From Tubiluchus corallicola (lineage: Eukaryota; Priapulida; Priapulimorpha; Priapulimorphida; Tubiluchidae), in assembly GCA_030141605.1 (NCBI GenBank), contig JAQGDQ010000239.1, positions 60,001 through 124,000 on the forward strand: 64,000 nucleotides of DNA, written 5' to 3'. Both the position numbers and the translations under genes were made by a program. The number at the start of each line of letters is the position of its first letter. Within the stretch, counting starts at the first letter, position 1. Shown one piece after another: positions 14,901 through 26,900 of the stretch. Under the pieces are notes generated by a model. The model ran no database searches and was not told the origin of the DNA. It saw only the letters and a program-made list of their open reading frames with translations.

Positions 14901-17568
14901 GTGCAACATCTTTTCAGAAAAAAATTGATTAACTATGGTGACAGAATGCAAATATGCAGGTTAAACATTTTTACCTGCTAGATTTTAAGTGTTGAAGCTA
15001 TTTTATTGTTAATCATAGAAGTACATATACTTAGTTTTGCATGTACTTGCGAACCAGACTGCTAATCTTGTTTTCATATTATACAGTTTTTTAATGTTTG
15101 GACTGTCGTGTTTGCAGGGTGTGGCGCGAGGCTCGGGATCGAATTGTTGGCTTCCCTGGGCGGTTCCATGCTTGGGATTCTCAGGAGAAAAATTGGCGGT
15201 ATAAGTCTGACTATTCTTGTGAGCTATCAATGGTGCTAACTGGTGCTGCCTTCTTTCATAAGGTATCATTACTTTTCTTACATTTATTTGCTTTAATTTG
15301 TGTAAGACAAGGATAACAAATGGAACACCATTAATTACTGAGCTTCTCACTGTATCTGGTCTTTCATGACTAACATGGCACGTTAGTCCTCACTTATCTT
15401 TGAAATCCTGACCTTTTCTGTCTTTGATCAACAGTTATTTTACTATTTGCCAAATACATTGTGAAACTACTCTTAGGGTATAGCACATGAGCATTCTCAT
15501 GTTGAAATTCAATGTAAACATTAATTTTGGCATCAGTTTTATATTGGATAATTACATAGGATGAGGAAATAAGCCTTTTATGTAACAAACCAGTGGGGCT
15601 GGGCTATTTTAACGTCGAGAGACACATGTTTGGGTAGCAACAATCGATCGTTTTATCATCCCAGGATCCTGCTCAAACAGAATGCAGAGAGATCAGATTT
15701 AAACATAGCTACCCTTCCTGTTATGCTGAGTGTAAGAAAAAGAAAACTCTGATTTAAAAAATTAATGAAAAAGACAATTTCGTTAAAACAAAATGTAGAA
15801 GACAGTAGGTTTAATGTTAATTACTGCTGAAGGCTTCTTCATTTTCACATTTTCAAAAAGCCAGCAGTTTTGAGAAGCCAGCCAAGCACTGATATTTTAA
15901 ACAACTGAACTTCTGGACTCTTATCTATTGTCTTTTACATAATGTTTATTGGACCGGTCAAGCAGTCACCCTGCTAGGCAGTTTGTTAGTAGCTTCTAGT
16001 CACAAGCCACAGACCTAAAACACCTGGTTTGGCACAAAATGTACATTTGCAAAGAATGTGTCTGCAAACATAGATTATCCAGCAATAATACAAAGCCACC
16101 CACATGGCAAAGTGTAAGCTACACTTTAATCTGGTCTTGTTCCTTTCTGGTCAACTGGGTCTAGTTTTCTTAGCCCAGCTGCCCAAATTGATTGCCCCAA
16201 ATTAGTCATGCTGGTCCTGTTATTCAGACTTGCCACCTAGACCCAGTTACCGTGGTTAAAATAATAGATTACTGTTAGCGACCCAAGTGGGCCTGAACAA
16301 TAATGAATCAATAATTCACAAAAATCTGTTAGACATTAAATTCTGTACAGATGTAAACATATCAAAATCAAAATCAATATCTAAAATTGGTGGAAGACAC
16401 GACATTTTGAGGCTAGTACTTATTTTGTTTTTTGTTATGTAACTGGTTCAGCAATTTGTCATAGTTTCAATTTGGGTTAACGTGGCCCAGTTACAACAGC
16501 ACTATAAGTATGACAACAGCTACTTGACTATAACCTTCATAAAAAAATTATAAATCTTGAGTGGATTAGAATGAAACTGTTTTAACATTATTGGTCATTT
16601 GTATCCATGAGAAAGTAGTAGTTGTATTTAAGTTGAAGAAATATAGTAAGACTTTTTCTATTCTACAAGCACATTTTACCGAAGTACATCGCAATTAGTG
16701 TTAAATGATTGCTTTCTTGATCTTTTACATAAATAATATGTTCACCTTTGTGTCTCATGCTCATTGGCTTGTTGACATTCTGCTCATCAGTTTTTCATTT
16801 GTTATTGTAATTCAATTTTGGATCATTTCAGTATTATTCATATGCATATAGCAACACCATGCCAGCTGCTATCAGGGACAAAGTCGATGAATACATCAAC
16901 TGTGAAGACATCGCCTTCAACTTCTTAGTAGCACATATCACAAGAAAACCTCCTATTAAGGTAAACATTTTTCTTGTAAAAATTCAATGTTTTTCAATGT
17001 TTATGACTTAATCTCGAGTAGTGTGTTGTATTTTTTTGTTTATATTTGTTGCGCATAATCTGATAGACACTTAAAAATACCAACTGCATGTTAGTAAGTA
17101 ACCAACCAACATTAAAAAACGAAAAAACCGTATGACTGTCTATTTTATGTTGCATTACATGCTTTTTAATGCTTTTGTTCTACTAACTCAGCTTGTGCAA
17201 AAGTGATAGAGATACCTTACCTGATAGACACTTCAACTGTGCTGTGCAGGTAAACCTGAAACCTGAGGGAGCATTGCTTTAATTTGTGTGGCATTGTCTT
17301 TCATGTATCGTTATTGAAATTGCTAATATTTATTAGTGCCTTGTATTTTTCTTTTCAGGTAACATCTCGTTGGACGTTTCACTGCCCCGGATGTCCTGTT
17401 ACGCTATACCTGGAGGATTCACATTTTGATGAGCGCCACGAGTGCATAAACTTCTTTGTTAAGGTCTACGGGTACAATCCATTGCTTTACACCCAGTTCC
17501 GCACCGATTCTGTACTTTTCAAAACACGAATACCACATGATAAGCAGAAATGCTTCAAATATGTATAG
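8940..17568 (+). CDS. EXTL3: Exostosin-like 3 glycosyltransferase, 7 coding exons, 922 aa
   Basis: Coding exons: 8940-10839, 11987-12088, 13705-13859, 14120-14247, 15118-15262, 16832-16960, 17359-17568; all junctions are GT-AG and the sum is 2769 nt. Known role: a Golgi type II membrane enzyme that adds the first GlcNAc to the proteoglycan linker and so starts heparan sulfate chains (fly botv and worm rib-2 are orthologues). Seen: a short cytosolic N-terminus, one membrane segment at about residues 26-45, and a coiled-coil stem at about 55-145. The exostosin (GT47) domain runs from about residue 178 to 520 and begins near SGFPVYVYN. The GT64 domain runs from about 668 to the end and carries the DDD metal/UDP-binding motif at 747-749 ([12 protein letters not shown]), plus [16 protein letters not shown] and [11 protein letters not shown]. 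Length matches human EXTL3 (919 aa). Most of the N-terminal half is one very large exon. The start is the first ATG of that exon, directly before the membrane anchor. No frame break is seen. Confidence 0.95.
12871..13322. repeat. Pair of direct repeats in EXTL3 intron 2
   Basis: 12871-13012 and 13183-13322 align by eye at moderate identity (AAAAAA..CTAAGG(C/T)TC, CAATTTGCAATG, AACGAATTCTG against AACAAATTCTG, ATTTTC..CC-ACTTT), about 310 bp apart. This could be an old local duplication or two copies of a small element. Confidence 0.6.
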
Positions 17569-17746
17569 ACTGCTTTTATGAGGAAAACATACTCTGATCC
17601 AGTTCGTAACTAGAGCTTGTAGCATCAGGGGAGGCCCCTTGAATTTGATGCCCTAATGAAAATCTTTATGTAGTAAGATTTTATATTCGTAAAATTTAAC
17701 AGTGTTGCCTCGCATTTGCGAGGTAAAATGATAAAATAAAGTTCTA
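17569..17746 (+). terminator. EXTL3: EXTL3 3' UTR with hairpin and polyadenylation signal
   Basis: After the stop codon (17566-17568) there is a 6-bp GC-rich hairpin, CCTCGC-ATTT-GCGAGG, at 17708-17723. An AATAAA signal follows at 17735-17740, only about 170 nt past the stop. A pogo-like element begins at 17747, just where cleavage would be expected, so the insertion may define or disturb the native 3' end. The use of this signal is inferred. Confidence 0.5.
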
Positions 17747-18469
17747 CACCAAAATCTCAATTATCGGGACAGTCTGGTTTTGACAAAGTAGAAAAGTTCA
17801 GATAATCGAGAAAGTCCTGATAATCGGACTTGTGTAATTTTTGGTAATCAGAGACTTGCCATATCAAATTATCAACAACGGCTTGGCATATCGCTAATTA
17901 ACCTTGAATCTCAAACTGGTTGAAAGCCACTCTAGTGGCTTCATTAGCCAAAAGCTTTTTATTTAGTTTTTAATCTGCTGTTACCATTGGCGGCATTTTC
18001 AAAGTGCAGTCGTGTTGCATTTAAATCGAAAGAGTTTGAATGTCTGGCTTCATGTACAACAAACTCTCGTTGTGTTGATTGATCTAATTATTGATCAAAA
18101 TTAAATCAGTCTTTCAGTTTTAGAAACTATTCCTTTTTTGCAGTGGCTACCCACCAAGTCGCGGACCAGATTGCTGTATAAGCTCTGCAAATCTCCGCAT
18201 GGCATTATTCACACTAGTGTAATTAATGTTGCAATTGGCATGCAAATTTCATAATTTTAGTTACTCTTCCTTCAGAAAAGCTAGAAATTTTTTCTACAAA
18301 ACAATATAAACTAGAGAAGTGAACATGTGCATAAAACTTCAATACTTTGTGTTAGCTATAAATTGCAGTTTTTGTTATCTGTATACATGTGTGCATATAT
18401 CTGTACGTGTTGGTCCATATAATTTCGATATTGTAAATAATTGGGGTCCAGATAACCGAGGTCCTACTG
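17747..18469. mobile_element. Pogo/Tigger-like non-autonomous element (TIR family D)
   Basis: The right end reads inward as CAGTAGGACCTCGGTTATCT and the left end begins CACCAAAATCTCAATTATCG; these resemble each other as diverged terminal inverted repeats with the GGTTATC/AATTATC core. The 723-bp unit is bounded by TA on both sides (17745-17746 and 18470-18471), as expected for pogo/Tigger target duplication. The minus strand between about 17840 and 18000 contains a decayed protein-like stretch with several stops, perhaps transposase debris. It sits just downstream of the EXTL3 polyadenylation signal. Confidence 0.65.
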
Positions 18470-18479
18470 TACTGAAAAA

Positions 18480-18740
18480 ATTGTTTTAAAAGTTATGGTG
18501 CTCATAGTCTTCTTCGAATTTTAGTGCAGAAAAGAGGGTTATTACAAATGTATTTTACAGTTAACTTAAAATGTTTACTGTGCAGAAACTTTGAAAGCAA
18601 CGAACTATGTTACAAATATTACAATGATACTAAATTACTAATTAGCCTCTTCCTTTGTGGCAGTCGGCTGGAGGTGCTATGACTTCATGATAAATTAAAT
18701 TGTTGAGTGTTTTGCTTTTCTACCATTCTTACAGAATCAA
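18480..18740 (+). repeat. Dispersed repeat piece related to 45940-46160
   Basis: About 200 bp here align by eye with 45940-46160 inside a DDX54 intron, sharing blocks such as CTAAATTACTAATTA(G/C), the GCAGAAA...TTTTGAAA region and the final TTTCTAC..TTC segment. Similarity is moderate, with many small differences, so these look like old copies of one repeat family. No coding content is recognised. Confidence 0.5.
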
Positions 18741-20740
18741 GTGCCGTCCTTTGAAAATGCCGCCAAGGGCAGACACCCATCCAGGGCCTGGTGGCACGCA
18801 TAATGTGCTGAGATTTCATTTCATTTTTGAATAGTTTTTTTTATTCGAATTGGGTAACATTTAATCAAATGTTTTATATAAAACAATATGTTGATGTAGT
18901 TATGTTTTTATTAAATAAAATTTTGACCTCACTGTACTTTACCAAAGAGTTACACATAGCATACAACTTGCTAATTGTGCTTAACATTTTGTATATAGTA
19001 TATGCTATCCACTGGTACACATTATATAAAATATAAAGACTATTACGTCTTTAGAAGTATAGAAGTAGTTCTTGACATGCAGTTTTAATTAGAACCGAAA
19101 ATCGTGGTGTTCAAATATTGGCCCTCTGCAAAGAGCATTTAAACATCTGTGCAAGTGTTGATATTAAAGTAGATATTAAATTAGAATTATATCTTTCACT
19201 TAAAATAACATACATGTTATAAGTGCACTAATTTGCATATAAGCAATGCTATACTGTTACTATTCTTGTAGACACCCTCCCAAGTATGTTAATGTTAAAG
19301 ATGTATCATTTTGTAGTATGTATGCTAAAGTGATGGCTTTGTTTGCTTATGTGATTATTGATTAACATATATAGACCGTACAGCTTCATATATACAAACT
19401 TTTGCGCTACATTATGTACCTGTAGACTTCAGTGCATTGGTTTTATTATTTCATAGTAGACCTAAAAACAGTCATCCATGATCCACATATGTAGCACAAT
19501 TGCACACGAGTTATCTGACATTTGTTTAACATCAAATACTGTTACAGGAAAAATTTTCTATTGTTAAATTGTCATGTTATGTATTATTACGCATCCTTGC
19601 TGTCGTAATATTCCAAACTAAATATGTTCATGTAGTAGTGCAGCCTCGAATTTTTTAGGTTAAATTCGTGCGATAGTCCTGTACTGTATCACAGTAATAA
19701 TATGTTTAAACTGTAACCCATTTACAGGTGTATTATAGGCAGGAAATATTCAGTATTAATCACTATAAATGCTTTTTTATTTCGCAAGCCTATGGATACA
19801 GTGCCCTTTGCAGGCCCTCAATGTAATCAGTTCTTAACTTTGTGAAACCAGTCCTAAGCTGCCTCCAGTGGTCCCCAATTCTTAACTTTGTGTAACCAGT
19901 CAGGAGTGTAATTGTACATTATGAAACGCAAGGTTCTGGTGGTGCTTGAGTGGGACATAATTAATATTCATTCCCACAGTATGCAAAGAAGATGGCAAGG
20001 TGTGTTTTTATATTTAAAACATTTTGCATTTTTACATAATAGTTGTTGTAAATAGTTATTTTCTGTTTATTCGTGCATATTGTGGTAATTAAGTTGAGGG
20101 ACGCAATCTAATTAATAGTTAACTTCTATAATGTAATGTAATGTAAAATTATGTAATTACATTATGTAATGAAAAATATTAGGAATAATTTGTGCATTAA
20201 ATGACTACACATATTTATTATTTTCTGATTGTAAATTATATGCATTTGCTACTGTGTAGATAATTGTGTTAGAATAATATGTATTTATTCGTTAATATTT
20301 GATCATGCATGCTGGTAAAATCAGAAAATTGTCGGCAAAATAGATTCTAGGACTGTAGAATGACTGTATAACATATTTAGATGCTCTTTATGCAAAATGC
20401 ATATTTTTTGTATAATAAATGGACATTTTAGGTACATATGTACTGTGTTTGGAATTTTAATTTGCAAACTGTTTGCCAGTTGAGTACATCCTTAAAATAA
20501 GTTACTGTAAATGCTGTAAAGATACTGAAAATCAAAGCATTTAATCTACACATTTTATTGTCAGTTGCATCTAATTTTCTCTTTTTTATTCCAAAAGCCA
20601 CTCAGTGTTTATATTATACCTGCCTAAAAGAGCTATTTTTCAAAGTCTAGGTGATGATACAACCTAATCAGATATTAAAAACCCTAATTTGTAACTTGAA
20701 GTAGTATTTTGAGTCAGTTATTAGATGGCGCTGCAATAGT
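18741..20740. other. AT-rich intergenic stretch between EXTL3 and MYB
   Basis: About 2 kb with no exon, RNA gene or element ends that I can support. It contains AT-rich self-complementary sequence near 20120-20170 and otherwise looks like ordinary intergenic sequence. The MYB promoter is presumably at its right edge. Confidence 0.4.
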
Positions 20741-20900
20741 TACTTTTAATCGCCTGCCGAATCAGAAACCCATTCACTTTCACGCTTTGTGTAAAGCGCG
20801 CAAATTTGAGCCGCCATGATATACCAGGTTTGCTGCTTTTATCAGTGGATATGTGGAATTAAACTTCAGCATTACAACTCATTTAACCAAATCATGTAGA
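20741..20900 (+). promoter_or_regulatory. MYB: MYB proximal 5' region with a 27-codon upstream ORF
   Basis: A locally GC-richer patch (about 20750-20820) contains AAAGCGCGCAAATTTGAG at 20793-20810. An ATG in near-ideal context (GCCGCCATG, ATG at 20816-20818) opens a 27-codon ORF ending with TAG at 20897-20899, one nucleotide before the MYB start codon at 20901. If transcribed in the 5' UTR, this would be expected to lower initiation at MYB or require reinitiation. Transcription start and use are not shown by the sequence. Confidence 0.45.
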
Positions 20901-23900
20901 ATGGCAGATTATAATTATTTAACAAAATTTAGGTGAGACAGTTTTTATTTTAGTTCAGTTCAGAAGTAGTTTTTCTATGAATTTTCTTAGCTTTATGTAA
21001 CGCTGTTGACAGACATTGACATTCGGAAACAATAATTTCAGTATGCTCTAAATTGACAATGACATTTGCCTTGACTTTTTTAATCTCATGGCAAGTATGC
21101 ATTGAATTTGTTATTTACTACAGAGATAAAAGAGCAGTCAGTGAGTGAAACTCACCTGCAATAGTTTAAAATGTAGAAATGTAAGTATCTGTGGAAGTGC
21201 TGCATTGCCTTGCATATGCTGTGATATGAGGTCACCAACACCTTGAAAAGCATGCTGTTTTTTGCATTTTGGAGGATTTTTACTCCCTATTTTATTTCAA
21301 TCTGTCATGTATTCTTTTGAGAATCCTTTTGATTTTTGTTGCTATACATGTATATATGATACATACTTGGTAATATGTGCTCTTTTTTGTTTCATAATGT
21401 AAACGTCTTGTAAAAAACTACACACATGCATTATAGATTATGCACGGAAAATTCACTATTCGAAACTTCGAATGTTTCTTACTATTTGAATAATGAAATA
21501 CCATTCGATTATCCTATGTAAACTGTATTGACCGCATACTGAATACTACCCGCTCATTTACATAACAAAATACCTTGGCACTGAGCCAACATCATTGTCT
21601 TGATAAAAATAATCCGCTGTCTTTGGTACTGTATAATTTTCACCTTGAAGTCGGATGTACAGTATACAGCGATGTGCTCAAAGGCATATTTTCATCAACC
21701 AAACTGAAGCTTGATTATGACTATTAAACAAGTTTTGTTTTATAGACTACAGAAAAGAAAAACTGCCGGGTCGATCAGATTGTCAAGAATTGACAGCACA
21801 TCAGCTTAGAAAGGTGTTGACTTTCTGCAAGAGCTGGTAGTTGGAAAAATGAAGATTATTTACAAGCATCTCATGCTCAGTAGAGCAACGATTAGTTAAT
21901 GTTCATTGTCACTCAATCAGCTTTACAATTTGCTGCAATTGTATAGTTCAGTAGTGACAGGCAGCATTTGATGCAAACTTTTATCATATCTTACAGTAGC
22001 TTTTAGTTGTTGAATTTTGTTTTTTTTATTTCCTTGTCCATTTGTAGGTTATGTGAATCTAGCAATGGGAGCAATAATTGTCTGAGTGATTCATCAGAAT
22101 CGGATGTGCATGATCATGATTACAATGTTAAGAGTGCCAACAAAATGAAAAAGGCCATTAACAGAGGACGCTGGAGTCGAGAGGAGGTATAATAATTTCA
22201 ATGTATAAGTAGTATTTTTTTATGTAACATTTAGTAGATCATACATTCCTTTGACATTGTTTTCCCACATTCTTTTATTGTTTATTATTTGATCAGAATG
22301 ATTTGCTCAGTATGGTAACAGTTGTGGTTCTACGTAGTTTAATTTTAAATACATTTTTTTCCATTTAGGATGAGAGGTTAAAAAAGTATGTTGAGGTGCA
22401 TGGTTCATTAGATTGGAAAGTTATTGCAAACTATTTCTCCGATCGTAATGACGTTCAGTGTCAACATCGGTGGCAGAAAGTTGTCAATCCTGAGTTAATC
22501 AAGGGACCATGGACGAAAGAGGTAAGATAGAGCAAGATTTTTTAATTACTCTTAATTAATTTACTATTTTATAGCTTCAGTACTAGTTTTTGTTGATGTG
22601 TTAAAGAACTAATTGGAGTAAAATTTTTCTTTTAGGAGGACGAGCTAGTGATAAAACTGGTTAAACAATATGGGCCAAAGCGTTGGTCACTTATAGCCAA
22701 GCATCTCAATGGCAGGATAGGAAAACAGTGTCGAGAAAGGTGTGTAAGAGTAAACTCTTCATGTTCATTAAAGCATAAACACACACAGGCGACCACATAC
22801 CTATCCATATTACCATATACAGTGTACACCGCTTAATAAATCCCCCTTGGTGGAAGCTAAGTGGATTTATTAAGCGGCTGGATTTATAAATCGAAGAGGC
22901 TTATTAATAAGCGTTTACTATGTTAATACAGTACATATTATTTATTTATGAAGCCAATGAACTGCAATAATTTATCTGCGATTGTATGATTCAAGTAAGT
23001 TGCGTAAAATTTGTATTGTTTATCTGTGATGCCGATACATGTAATTTTAATGTCAGCGATGATTTGGCATTCGTTTATTTGAGTCATTAACGCTCACAAT
23101 TGTTTATCAGTTAGAATCGTACTTTAGTTTATCCTGATTACATATGCAAACCAAGTATGTAATAGACCATTATATAGCGTGCAGATAAGTTTAAAGTCAA
23201 AACATTCAGTATGATTTGTTTTAGTGAATTTTTTTCGAAGGTGTGATTGAATGTCTGTGAAGTGTCGCACGTTTCAATAGCCACTTTTCTACAGTTCACA
23301 GTGAAGTATTTCCAACGTCTGTCTCATTTCCGCATCTGATACAGTAATTTCTAGTTCGTCATCATCATCACCAATGTCTTCTTATAGAGGATCATTAGGT
23401 CGAAAAAATACAAATATGTAAAACGTACTTAGAGCAAAGATGCTAATCTAGCTCAAGTTAAAACACAGGACAGTCTTGTGGTTTTACTTCACAATTTTGT
23501 TGTCTTCACTGTGCCGAAGGTGGACTTATAAAGCGAAGTGTAGTTGAATAAACTGCGGATTTTACTGGGTTAATGTATTATACAGTTCTGCTTCAGCAAT
23601 GGTGGTCACAATAAGCAGCTGGATTTATTATACGTGGACTACTGTATCACATATGCTACAAATATTTTTTGATGGAAACACATTTTTGAAAATGTTGAAG
23701 CAAGATCAAAATTTATTTTTGAAACTAGCTACGTGCTTCTGTGCTAGTGTGTATGTTTATAATCTGTGCTCTTATTCTGTATGCAGATGTGTAGTGTTAT
23801 GTGTGACAATATGAAGTTTGCTGGTAAATGGTGAAATTATTTATAGTGCTTACATTTTATCTAGACTATCTGTATAATAGTAGAGTACTATGCAACAACA

Positions 23901-26900
23901 AAAACTGAAAAGAATTACAATTATAAGAGAAAATAAAAAGAAATAAAGCAAACTCTAAATAAACTAACGACAACTTCTTAATAAAATTCTTGTCACTTCG
24001 CTGACTTTGAATTTCAGCTTTAATTGTTCCTTTCATATAATGAATTGCGGAATAAAAGAATCTGTCTGTTTTTCATTCTTTATTAAAGCTTTTTCCACAG
24101 TGTGATGTGTGGGATAAAACTGTTTTTGGTAAAATTTTGTTGCCTTTATAACCCCTGTCTTTTCTTAGCATACTTTACCATTAACTTTATATGGTATGGT
24201 GTTCAGACAACAAATCAAGTTTTACTGTGTAATATAGTTACGTAATTCGAAAACTTACCGATTCATGTTATTTCAGATGGCATAATCATCTGAATCCTGA
24301 CATAAAGAAAACAGCATGGACGGAAGAAGAAGATAGAATTATTTACACAGCACACAAACGTCTTGGTAACCGGTGGGCAGAGATTGCTAAGCTTTTGCCG
24401 GGAAGGTGACTATTTTTCGCAAGATTTTATTGGTGTGGAGTGCATTTCGCTGATTTTACAGTTTTTAAAATTTTGAAAAGTTTTTGCTCTCATGTTAACA
24501 TTAAAAAGGTTTTGTGATTCATAATGCTTTTAAACCAGAAGTGTAATCAAGGGTGTACTTTGCATGTGACCTGTATCAAATTTGTATACTTCTTTATGCA
24601 GTTATATATTTGTTAGTGATGTGTAGTTAACTGACAATAGGTCGTAATTCGACTTAATTCACGTGACGGTTTAACCGAACTGTCTCGAAAACTAACAAAT
24701 CAGGTGAAGTTTTGAAACAGAACGTGTTTTTTATAATGCATTATGACACCTGAGCCGTCACTTATATTTACATGCCTACCCTTTCGAAGGTAAAATTAGT
24801 TGCTGAACATTTAGTATTACATGGTTTGACATTTGAAATTCACAGGAGAGTGTAAAATTGATAAATAAGAATTATAAAATGTGAGTGTAACATAATCTAC
24901 TTCATGCTCTACTACACATTCATAATCTACTGCATATAATTACAGTCGAATTCCGATAATATGAGTCGGCTTATAGCGAAACTCTCGGTAGTACAACAAT
25001 TTTCTCATGTCCCTGCTAAGCTCATAATAAAACCTATGTAATTACGTATGGTTAATACATAACTCGTTACTAAATAACCCCTGTTTGTACGATATTCTCT
25101 AAAAGTCCCACCAATATAGTTTTAGCATAAATAAACACTTTTAATACAATTTCTGCTGTTGTCTGCCCAGCCTGTGTTCTAGACACTCTTCACCTGTTGT
25201 CGCAGTAACCACAGTTGTTTTTACAATCATAATGCGTTTACAATTATATAATTACGAAATTGTCTCTTGAATATGTGCTTTTTTACTTGTGGGCTTAGTT
25301 TTCATCTTATGCAACATTTGCAGAACTGACAATGCCATAAAGAACCACTGGAATTCTACAATGCGGCGAAAGTATGAAGAAGAAGAGGCACAATTAGAAA
25401 AACAACGAAAGATGGTGCATTCTGTTTCGCAGGGGATACAACCCCCTCCTCCTTATCAACAATATCAGGTTCTCTACTGCTATGATTCCTTTTTAATTTT
25501 TCTTATCAAACAAAATACATAAGTTGGTTAAGGCTGATTATGAATACTCTAAAATAGTGGTGAAATTACTTATGTCGTAATATAGAACAGTATAGTGTTT
25601 CAAGTAATGATTTTTGAAAGCCACTCTTATTCGGAAAAACTGTATCGTTTTGCTAAATACTAACTTTATACTTTTTTGGTGAGCATTGGCATCTTTATTG
25701 TAAAAATCATTACTGATTTTTTTCTGCAAATTTCAGATCACATCGCAGCGTCCTGTGGCGAGGCAACAAGCTCAACTTGTGGCACCTCCAATTAGTACCT
25801 ATTCTAATGTTTCAACAAGTTTGTGTGCTTTTTGTTTTACATTGTCTTTTTTGAGCAGAATTCTTTGAATGTCATATTTATATTTCGGAACAAAGTCAAA
25901 CTAAATCAATGTTTTAAGGGTTAGAGAAAAATGTTTGTAAAACATCTGACTTGAACTTCTTGTCAGCAGATCTATGATTATAAAAAAATTACAAAGCTAT
26001 ATAGTAATTTGGAAATGTTGACTTTGCAGTTACTGTACATTGTTGCATAGGACTTGCAGTTGATATAAAACTACGAGCTCAGGAACTAGTCTCAAAAACA
26101 AATTTACGTTTATTTTTTCAATTTGCTATCACAAGTAATAATTTTCTGCAGTATTTTTATTAAAGGCAATTTAAATGCTGTTCTTTTCTTATGTTTATGT
26201 CTATGGCATACAAAATTAGCGGTTTTAATTCGTGCAATCTTCTTTATGTTTAGTTTGGCCACATCAGCCAGTACAGCAGACTTCCCAAGGTCAAGCTGAA
26301 ATGTTTACTTCTCAGAAATGTTGGAAAGTTAACAACGGCAACCTGATTTCACCTCTTCGGTAAGTCAAGAAGCACTGATGATTTGGTGATTTATCAGTAT
26401 TGTGATTGTTGTGACTTTATTCGGAAGCCGTTGATTCTTGGATATCTGTCTCTGATTTGAAAATGTTCTTTCAACAAAGTGTGAAATGTTAACAGTAAGG
26501 TTATTGAAATCTATGTGTGGTATTACCTGCACATAGTATTATCTACACAATTCAGTCTCACTCATCTCTATTTTGGATATGGGTATTTATATATATGAAC
26601 CCAATTCCCCATATACAACTGCCTGGTTTATTAGCATCCTTTTACCTAACTTGTTATGCTTACCCTGCAGTTTGTGATGTTCTTATAACTTTGTTGCCAA
26701 TAAATTACGTACATACATTAGGAATGTATGTCATATACATTGTATGAGCTTTTATGTGAAAGGTGGATTGTAACTGACTATGCTTGTGGTGTGTTATAAG
26801 ATGCACGCCTTATATGAATATGAAAGCATACTCCGAGGAAGATAAGAATTTTTAATACTGGCTGGGCCCCTTAAATCTGGCGCCTTTCAAAATTTGCCGT

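Noticed and set aside
20793-20810. E2F/CHR-like motifs in front of MYB
   Set aside because: The GCGCGCAAA element is one base off the E2F consensus and TTTGAG is one off the CHR; tempting given B-Myb regulation but not supportable by sequence alone.
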